Assembly: GCA_964624585.1 (NCBI GenBank)
Contig: CAZUXE010000039.1
Coordinates: 1 to 16,379 of the forward strand
From: CAZUXE01 sp964624585
Lineage (GTDB): Bacteria; Hydrothermota; Tepidihabitantia; B3-TA06
Direction: 5' to 3'
DNA: 16,379 nt
Shown: positions 7,248 to 12,406 of the stretch, in pieces
Layout: the number at the start of each line of letters is the position of its first letter
How positions within the stretch are numbered: the stretch's first letter is position 1
Notes under the pieces: model-generated
Told to the model about the DNA's origin: nothing
The model's database searches: none
Seen by the model: the letters and a program-made list of their open reading frames with translations, nothing else
Program-made: the position numbers and the translations under genes

Positions 7248-7883
7248 TCAATAATATCCGTATTTTGAAAGGAAATATACTTTCAAATCGCTCCAGTCTT
7301 TTAATGTATTTTTTGGAAGTATTGTATCTATTGTTTTTCCAGTAGTATCTTTTTTGTCAGGTTTTATGGGTATAAATAAGGTTTCAGCCTGTACGTCTTT
7401 CCATTCACTGATGTACCAGTAGTTTCCCCGTTTTACAATCTCCAATTCAAATCCGCCGGCCAAAGTATCGTATTCTTCAAGTGGGGTCAAAAGAAGATAA
7501 TTTGCTTTTAAGTTCATCAATGTATCAGATGCGTTCAATGAAGTGGTATCAATTTGCAAAAACATAGGGGGGATGCGGGAACTTTTACGAAAGAGATTAA
7601 ACATATTGAACGATAAGGCATCTTCTTCAGAATATCCCCATGGTCTATATTCACTTCCTCTGGTAGTATCTTCGGGTATAAACTTGAAACTTGCTGAATC
7701 AAGACAAAGCGTGAATAAATCGTAATTCATTGTGTTATAAGAATTTATTAAATTGTGGAAAACGCTCATTGAATCGATAGGAGTCAATTTTTCGGCATAA
7801 TTCTCAGGTGAGAATAAATTACAGCCGCCTAGGATACTAAAAAGAACTATTGATGGACATAGAAGCTTCAAAAGGCGCTTCAT
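7248..7883 (-). CDS. Lipoprotein of unknown function
   Basis: 211 residues from the preferred start. The N terminus is a lipoprotein signal: MKRLLKLL, a hydrophobic core, then ILGGC with the lipidated cysteine at residue 21. After cleavage the protein would be anchored in a membrane facing the periplasm or the outer leaflet. The body is rich in aromatics, Asp and Thr. It includes SVFHNLINSYNTMNYDLFTLCLD and GNYWYISEWKD, loosely like small NTF2-fold lipoproteins, but no family is certain. The ATG at 7883 follows AAGGAG by 5 bases; a GTG two codons earlier abuts that Shine-Dalgarno and is less likely. Start and Shine-Dalgarno both lie inside the 3' end of the upstream beta-barrel gene (47-base overlap), so the two are expressed together and may work together in the envelope. 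Confidence 0.85.
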   Translation of the reverse strand: MKRLLKLLCPSIVLFSILGGCNLFSPENYAEKLTPIDSMSVFHNLINSYNTMNYDLFTLCLDSASFKFIPEDTTRGSEYRPWGYSEEDALSFNMFNLFRKSSRIPPMFLQIDTTSLNASDTLMNLKANYLLLTPLEEYDTLAGGFELEIVKRGNYWYISEWKDVQAETLFIPIKPDKKDTTGKTIDTILPKNTLKDWSDLKVYFLSKYGYY

Positions 7884-9615
7884 ACTCACTCCTTGTAAAT
7901 TTAACTCCCCCGTGTATATTAAGATAAGGCCAGGGGCGCAGGCGTCCCTTCAAGCCCATAAAGAGGCTTTTTTGAAACAGGCCTCTATCTGTAAACGGGG
8001 CTTTTTCGATATTGATGCCGCCAAAGGCTTCAATCCTCAGCCACTCCCTTTCACGCCACATGTTTCGATAACGGGAGTAGGCCTCTTCTTTGCGTTTGCG
8101 AATAAATACTAGAGAGTAGGTTTGGTTAATTTTGTCCCTAACGTCGCTTCGTGATAAGGCTCCTGATATCATTTTCCAGTTCTCATAGCGTCTCCACTTA
8201 ATAATGGCTGTTGGTTGAATTAAAGCATTTGGAAAGAATGTCAACGAAAAATTATCTGCCCATGTTCTATCAGCCCTATTTTTAGTAGAATCAAGATAAT
8301 ACTCGCTCCAATCGAACGATAAATTGATATCGTTCGAAAGGTTTAGGTATCTATCCAGAACAAAATTCAGGTTCCACGATACGTAGTTTGTCTTGCGTTT
8401 ATTTGAGCTTAGGGCGTAATTTGGAGTAAGATAATGTGTTAACTGTAGGTTATGTCTAAATTTAAGCATTGTGTAGAGCGTTTTTGCAGGTTTCAGGGTT
8501 AGTTTAAAATAAAGGGTTTGCGTGGCTTTGTCTCTATCCAAAGCATTTAGGGTATCGGGTGTTCTTAAGTGTTCAAGGGTATATGAGTGAGAAAAGTATA
8601 TAGAGCCAGGCGAAAGATATTCATTGCCAGGTACCTTGCCTGATGCCTGTTTAGGACGACGATAGAAGTTGTGGGAAAGGCTGGATGAAAATTTAATTTT
8701 GTTTATATCTTTGTTATAATAAGTATCTACTTGTCTATGAGTCATATCTTCAGTATTGAAGTTTAGCTTAACTAGTGTTTTGTTAAATGGCCGGTAGCTA
8801 ATTTTAGCGCTGAGATTTTTTTTATCTTCCCCGTGAGTTTGCCTATCTTGGGAATAATTAGTCAAGGTATCAAAGATGTATTTTGCACTGAAGCTAAGCC
8901 CAAGGTTCTTATTAAAAGGAATGCTGTCGCTTATCCAAACATTTGCTCCTAACTGTTGCAGGTTTGAAAAGGTTTCTATGCGGTATTTTCTGCCCAGCTT
9001 TGCGCCGCTTCTTATATAGGTTTTCTTGATAGAGATTTTTTTTGTAACTATACCTATGGTGTCGCCCTTTCTTGACCATGAGCTGTGCTGATCGCGCCGA
9101 TGCTTAAAACTTAAGGTGCATGGTTCAACTTTTATTCGAATATCTGCGATATCCAGCAGTATTTTATCAGGAGAGAGCCTGAAATTAGAACCTGCAAGCG
9201 ATGTTTTTTCCTTTCCATACTTAGCGTAATAGTTCGCATAAAGTAGCTTGTTTGATGATGTTGCGTCAAGAAATCCGCTGGTCGATTGAAAGGAATACTT
9301 ATCAGAGCCATCATCTTTAATGATTCGGTTTCTTGAGCCGTAAAGACCGGTTTCAAGTTTAAGCCACTTAAACGGAGAGAATTTTATGGCAAGGGTATTT
9401 TTTGTATAACGATGTTTATCTTTTGAAAGGGAGTCCCATGAAATCAGGTGGTATTCTTTGAAGAAAAAACTCAGCTGTTTATTAAGGCTTTGTTCCCAGT
9501 AGGTGGAGCCTGAGAACCTCCGACGGATTGTATTGCTGTATCCGTAATTTGAGATAATTACTGTATCAGCGCCGTAGGTATAGGTGTTAATTAATATAAG
9601 CAATAAGTTGAGCAT
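7837..9615 (-). CDS. Predicted outer-membrane beta-barrel protein, unknown function
   Basis: 592 residues from the preferred ATG. The N terminus MLNLLLILINTYTYGADT is a probable signal peptide. The remainder is dominated by short alternating polar/hydrophobic strands rich in Y, W, F, S and T, with charged turns (for example LKFRHNLQLTHYL and VSWNLNFVLDRYLNLS). The chain ends SMSINSSF with a terminal phenylalanine, as recognised by the BAM machinery. Together these suggest an outer-membrane barrel, perhaps 20 or more strands. No TonB box, plug domain or OmpA domain is apparent, and the substrate is unknown. ATG 9615 lies 29 bases inside the rsmA 3' end and lacks a strong Shine-Dalgarno, so translation probably depends on rsmA. 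A TTG at 9663 would add 16 basic residues before the signal and is less likely. It overlaps the following lipoprotein gene. Confidence 0.78.
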   Translation of the reverse strand: MLNLLLILINTYTYGADTVIISNYGYSNTIRRRFSGSTYWEQSLNKQLSFFFKEYHLISWDSLSKDKHRYTKNTLAIKFSPFKWLKLETGLYGSRNRIIKDDGSDKYSFQSTSGFLDATSSNKLLYANYYAKYGKEKTSLAGSNFRLSPDKILLDIADIRIKVEPCTLSFKHRRDQHSSWSRKGDTIGIVTKKISIKKTYIRSGAKLGRKYRIETFSNLQQLGANVWISDSIPFNKNLGLSFSAKYIFDTLTNYSQDRQTHGEDKKNLSAKISYRPFNKTLVKLNFNTEDMTHRQVDTYYNKDINKIKFSSSLSHNFYRRPKQASGKVPGNEYLSPGSIYFSHSYTLEHLRTPDTLNALDRDKATQTLYFKLTLKPAKTLYTMLKFRHNLQLTHYLTPNYALSSNKRKTNYVSWNLNFVLDRYLNLSNDINLSFDWSEYYLDSTKNRADRTWADNFSLTFFPNALIQPTAIIKWRRYENWKMISGALSRSDVRDKINQTYSLVFIRKRKEEAYSRYRNMWREREWLRIEAFGGINIEKAPFTDRGLFQKSLFMGLKGRLRPWPYLNIHGGVKFTRSEYEAPFEASMSINSSF

Positions 9616-10396
9616 AATCTTGAGGTGAAAGATTTTGCGGGCGTAGGTTTTTTGCAAGCCCAAGTTTATCTAATATCTTAGCAGGATTGTCTATATCCAT
9701 TCGTTTAAGATTATTAACAAGGGTTTTGCGGCGGTGGGTGAAACATCCCTTAACGAATCGAACAAACTCGTCATATTTTCTATCTGTTGTAGATACAGGT
9801 AGTGTTGTTGACGGAGGAAGCGTTTCTAGCCTTACCGTTGTCGATTTAACCTTAGGTGGAGGGACAAAAGCGTCGGCTGGTATGTCAAAGAGTTTTTTTG
9901 CGCGAATAAAAGTTTGTGATATAACAGAAAGCGCTGAATAGTCATGTGAACCCACTTTTGCAACAAGACGGTTTGCAAATTCTGCCTGAACAGTTAATAC
10001 TGCTCTTTGCCAATACTGTTTTTGAGCTAGTAGCCAGAATAATATTTCACCTGAAAGGTGATACGGAAGGTTTCCTAAAACCAGGCATTGTGCGTAATTC
10101 GCAAGCTTTAAGTTACGGACGTCATCAAAAAAAAGTTCTAGATTATTATTCAAGTCGGCGAGGAGTTCAAGAGTTAAATGGCAGCTTTTGTCAAGTTCAA
10201 CTGCGACAACTTTTTTTGTTTTTTCAACAATCATCCGTGTCAGTTCGCCGGTTCCGGCACCGACTTCTATTACGGTATCGTTAGGGTTAGCTTCAAGGGC
10301 ATTAACTATATCTTGAGCAATTTCCTTTCGTCTTAGGAAATGTTGGCCAAGGTTCTTTTTTGGACTTACGTGGCTGAGCTTAGGTTTAGACGCCAA
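9587..10396 (-). CDS. rsmA: 16S rRNA (adenine1518-N6/adenine1519-N6)-dimethyltransferase
   Basis: Dimethylates two adjacent adenines in the 3' terminal hairpin of 16S rRNA, a late step in small-subunit assembly (KsgA). At 269 residues it is of normal length. Seen in order: the NLGQHFL signature (15-21), SAM-binding EVGAGTGELT (44-53), the acidic VELDK (66-70), DDVRN (91-95), catalytic NLPYHL (109-114), VQAEFANRL (136-144), FVPPPKVKS (177-185) and a C-terminal helical domain with HRRKTLVNNL. The start is TTG 10396, supported by a strong GGGAGG 7-8 bases upstream; no ATG lies nearby in frame. It overlaps the tatD 3' end by 11 bases and the beta-barrel gene by 29 bases. tatD-ksgA adjacency is common in bacteria; an outer-membrane gene directly behind it is not. 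Confidence 0.97.
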   Translation of the reverse strand: MASKPKLSHVSPKKNLGQHFLRRKEIAQDIVNALEANPNDTVIEVGAGTGELTRMIVEKTKKVVAVELDKSCHLTLELLADLNNNLELFFDDVRNLKLANYAQCLVLGNLPYHLSGEILFWLLAQKQYWQRAVLTVQAEFANRLVAKVGSHDYSALSVISQTFIRAKKLFDIPADAFVPPPKVKSTTVRLETLPPSTTLPVSTTDRKYDEFVRFVKGCFTHRRKTLVNNLKRMDIDNPAKILDKLGLAKNLRPQNLSPQDYAQLIAYIN

Positions 10397-11141
10397 AAAG
10401 TTTCCTCCCGTTTTGTTCTGTAAGTAATGAAAGCTCGTCTGTGGTCATTTTAAGAACATTGGTAAGCGCGGCTGCAGTGTATTGCAGCATGGCGGGTTCG
10501 TTGCGCTCACCCCTGTGAGGAATAGGCGTTAGATAGGGGCAGTCGGTTTCAATTAGTAACAACTCTTTTGGTATCTCTGGAATCCAGCTTTTAACCCTTT
10601 TCCCGTTGTAGGTGATGGTTCCGTTTATTCCCAAGTAGATGCCCATTTGGGTAAGCTGTTTTGCTTCATCCTTGTTTGCCGCTGCAGAGTGGAAAACTCC
10701 CTTATAGTAACCGCGTTCGGCTACAATGGGTAGGCAGTCGTCCATTGCATCCCTGCAATGCACTACAAACGGAAGTTTTAGGTCTTCAGCAAGTTCAATT
10801 TGTTCTATGAATACTCGTTTTTGAATATCCCGCGGCGATAAATCACGGTAATAATCCAAACCTATCTCGCCAATTGCCTTAACTTTGGGATGCCTGCTAA
10901 GCTCTTCAAGTTCCTGTAGATAAGGTGTATTATGGACGTCCTTGGAATCGTGTGGATGAACGCCTATAGCAGCCCACACGTTACCATGTTCCTCTGCAAA
11001 CCTGATAGCCGCCTCACTTGAAGGTATATCCCAACCTATCTCCAGCATAAGATTAACCCCAGCGTTAAGCGCCCGTTCATATGTTGCTTCCCTGTCTTTG
11101 CGAAAAGCACGATGCGCTAGATGGGTATGGGTATCGAACAT
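10386..11141 (-). CDS. tatD: TatD family metal-dependent hydrolase / deoxyribonuclease
   Basis: Cytosolic TIM-barrel metallohydrolase; family members act as 3'-5' DNA exonucleases in repair or DNA turnover. At 251 residues it has the family's usual size. Metal ligands and signatures are all present: DTHTHL with H5 and H7, GVHPHD (60-65), GEIGLDYYRD with E92, VVHCRDA with H128, VFHSAA with H151, and ETDCPYLTPIPHRGERNEP with D200. ATG 11141 is preceded by GGAAGAGGG. The gap to the upstream tRNA-binding gene is 20 bases, and its stop overlaps rsmA, so it is in the middle of an operon. The exact substrate is not settled for most TatD proteins. Confidence 0.95.
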   Translation of the reverse strand: MFDTHTHLAHRAFRKDREATYERALNAGVNLMLEIGWDIPSSEAAIRFAEEHGNVWAAIGVHPHDSKDVHNTPYLQELEELSRHPKVKAIGEIGLDYYRDLSPRDIQKRVFIEQIELAEDLKLPFVVHCRDAMDDCLPIVAERGYYKGVFHSAAANKDEAKQLTQMGIYLGINGTITYNGKRVKSWIPEIPKELLLIETDCPYLTPIPHRGERNEPAMLQYTAAALTNVLKMTTDELSLLTEQNGRKLFGV

Positions 11142-11161
11142 TGCCCTCTTCCTTTAATGCT

Positions 11162-11485
11162 TTAAGTCAATTTTGAACCGGGTTCAGCTTCGGCATCCAT
11201 AGTGGCGACAATAACCTTGCCTTGCGATGTAGCGGCCAGAAGCATTCCTTGAGATTCCACTCCTCTGATGGTTGCTGGCTCAAGGTTTGCAACCACAATA
11301 ATTTGCTTGCCCACCAGTTCTTCAGGTGAATAGTGCTGTGCGATACCTGCTACAAGCTGACGTTCCTCTGTACCGAGTGTTATTTTTAGCTTTAAGAGCT
11401 TGTCTGCGCCTTCAACACGCTCTGCAGCCAATATTTTTGCAACTCTTAGGTCTATGTTACGAAAATCATTTATAGTGATTGCCAA
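11162..11485 (-). CDS. Stand-alone tRNA-binding OB-fold protein (MetRS C-terminal / Trbp111 type)
   Basis: 107 residues forming one tRNA-binding OB domain, as found at the C terminus of many methionyl-tRNA synthetases or as a free dimeric protein (Trbp111, or MetRS beta). Family pattern: DFRNIDLRVAKI near the N terminus, HVE-type segment changed to RVEGADKLLKLKI, RQLVAGIAQHY, then GKQIIVVANLEP and IRGVESQGMLLAA. It would bind tRNA non-specifically or deliver tRNA to a separate MetRS. The catalytic MetRS is not in the window; in many genomes metG-tatD-rsmA are neighbours, so this may be a split-off metG 3' domain. The start is TTG 11485, with AAGGAG 5 bases upstream. It is the first gene of the tatD-rsmA operon and lies just behind a promoter-like repeat (11515-11544). 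Confidence 0.92.
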   Translation of the reverse strand: MAITINDFRNIDLRVAKILAAERVEGADKLLKLKITLGTEERQLVAGIAQHYSPEELVGKQIIVVANLEPATIRGVESQGMLLAATSQGKVIVATMDAEAEPGSKLT

Positions 11486-11514
11486 AGTTACTCCTTATGG
11501 TTATTTTTTACTGT

Positions 11515-11544
11515 AGGATACTCAAAGGATTTGACGTGTCAAAT
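11515..11544 (-). promoter_or_regulatory. Promoter-like repeat, copy 1 (TTGACA-16-TATCCT)
   Basis: One of two identical 30-bp copies. Read on the - strand it contains TTGACA (11537-11542), a 16-base spacer and TATCCT (11515-11520), so the repeat boundary coincides with the -10 hexamer. It also holds a palindrome with 7-bp arms (ATTTGAC / GTCAAAT, 11529-11544). Transcription would start near 11507, about 20 bases ahead of the TTG start of the tRNA-binding gene. The -10 is a weak match, so promoter activity is inferred. Confidence 0.5.
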
Positions 11545-11628
11545 ATTTCTTAATACGGGCGTATGAGCAGTGAAGTTTCTGAAGACCATAGGTCGGCAAG
11601 AAACTTCTAAACCCACCGAAGGTGGGTA
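11545..11628 (-). other. Structured segment between the two 30-bp repeats
   Basis: 84 bases with strong self-complementarity. ACCCACC/GGTGGGT forms a 7-bp stem with a 3-base loop (11611-11627). GAAGTTTCT (11572-11580) pairs perfectly with AGAAACTTC (11599-11607), and GACC/GGTC (11584-11594) forms an inner stem. ATACG/CGTAT is a further small palindrome near 11555. If transcribed from repeat copy 2 it would form the leader RNA of the tRNA-binding/tatD/rsmA operon. It matches no riboswitch or T-box I can recognise, and no T-run follows either stem. It could equally be the body of a small palindromic mobile element. Confidence 0.5.
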
Positions 11629-11658
11629 AGGATACTCAAAGGATTTGACGTGTCAAAT
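11629..11658 (-). promoter_or_regulatory. Promoter-like repeat, copy 2 (TTGACA-16-TATCCT)
   Basis: Identical over 30 bases to the copy at 11515-11544 and 114 bases upstream of it on the - strand. TTGACA lies at 11651-11656 and TATCCT at 11629-11634. A transcript from here would begin at or just before the ACCCACC hairpin and carry the whole structured segment. Confidence 0.45.
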
Positions 11659-11683
11659 TTATTTAGGATAGATGCACAAGTCC

Positions 11684-11711
11684 GTAGGGGCGATTCATGA
11701 ATAGCCTCTAC
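11684..11711. repeat. 28-bp near-palindrome, GTAGGGGC...GCCTCTAC
   Basis: A symmetric element centred between 11697 and 11698 with 12 of 14 positions paired; the centre is ATTCATGAAT and the ends are GTAG/CTAC. It resembles intergenic palindromic repeats with a TAGGGGCG...CGCCCCTA form that I associate with several bacterial groups; that resemblance is from memory. There is no T-run on either side, so it is not a classical terminator. It lies in the gene-free stretch 11486-11803. Confidence 0.6.
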
Positions 11712-11803
11712 AAGCTTGTTATTCTGGATGTCATGATACACTAAATTAAAATGAATTAAGGGCTGACCTGGACGTATTCAAAGAAAACACGGTCAGCTTC
11801 ATC

Positions 11804-12208
11804 TCATAACTTTTGTTCGATGAAGTAATCTTTAATAATTAAGCGATGGTCGAATGGTATTTCCTTAGGCAACTTATCTAGTTTGAACACCTTGGCCATT
11901 TTCGCATCGTCCCCGCCCTTTAACTCGCCTGCGCCGTCGGCGGTGAAGACTACCGATACGGTGTGAAACCGCGGGTCGCGGGCAGGGTCTGAATAGACGT
12001 GAAACTGTTTTAGGTTTTCCAATACCAGTCCGGTTTCCTCGCGCATCTCGCGGCGCACGGCCTGCTCCACTGTCTCGCCAACCTCAACGAATCCGCCGGG
12101 CAAAGCCCAGCCTAGTGGCGGATATTTGCGTTCCACCAGAACTATGCCGTTCCCATATCGAATTATGCAATCTACGGTCAGGTAGGGTGTTTTAGGGGGC
12201 CAGCTCAT
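11804..12208 (-). CDS. Nudix hydrolase
   Basis: 134 residues from the preferred start. It hydrolyses a nucleoside diphosphate linked to another group; the substrate (ADP-ribose, oxidised nucleotides or similar) cannot be told from sequence. The Nudix box is complete at residues 39-61: GFVEVGE, seven residues, then REMREETGL. Just before it, PPLGWALPGG is typical of small ADP-ribose pyrophosphatase/MutT-like members, and TVDCIIRY with GIVLVERK forms the first strands. ATG 12208 (MSWPPKTPYLT) is chosen. A TTG at 12244 would place the first 12 codons inside a repeat sequence. No good Shine-Dalgarno precedes 12208. Its promoter is unclear; it may be read from polA through the repeat spacer. Confidence 0.93.
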   Translation of the reverse strand: MSWPPKTPYLTVDCIIRYGNGIVLVERKYPPLGWALPGGFVEVGETVEQAVRREMREETGLVLENLKQFHVYSDPARDPRFHTVSVVFTADGAGELKGGDDAKMAKVFKLDKLPKEIPFDHRLIIKDYFIEQKL

Positions 12209-12220
12209 GTTGGATTTCTT

Positions 12221-12396
12221 AACCCCAGAGACACCGAGGTACAAAGACTTGAATCAAGATATTTCGAGTGTACTCTTTGTGTGCTTTGTGTTTCAATTTA
12301 TCCTTTCCTAGGTCAGTATTTGTACCACAGAGGGCAAAGAGTTCACAGAGATTTTAACTAGTGTATTTTGAATGTTTTTATGCCTCTGTGTTTTGA
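12221..12396. repeat. CACAGAG-type dyad repeats between polA and the Nudix gene
   Basis: Two degenerate inverted repeats lie side by side. In 12221-12296, CCAGAGACACCGAGGTACAAAG faces CTCTTTGTGTGCTTTGTGT. In 12325-12390, CCACAGAGGGCA faces TGCCTCTGTG. They resemble the intergenic family built from ACCACAGAGACACAGAG and its complement that occurs in many bacterial genomes (my recollection, not a search). The spacer contains no gene. It could form long hairpins in the polA-Nudix transcript and affect termination or mRNA decay. Confidence 0.6.
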
Positions 12397-12406
12397 TTTT
12401 CATCTC

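Noticed and set aside
11762..11797. Terminator after the Nudix gene (GCTGACC / GGTCAGC, 7-bp stem)
   Set aside because: The stem is perfect, but the loop is 22 bases and only scattered T residues follow on the - strand, so an intrinsic terminator is not supported.
12209..12244. Longer Nudix N terminus from TTG 12244
   Set aside because: The extra 12 residues are encoded by the CACAGAG-type repeat and match nothing in the family; ATG 12208 begins the conserved domain directly.
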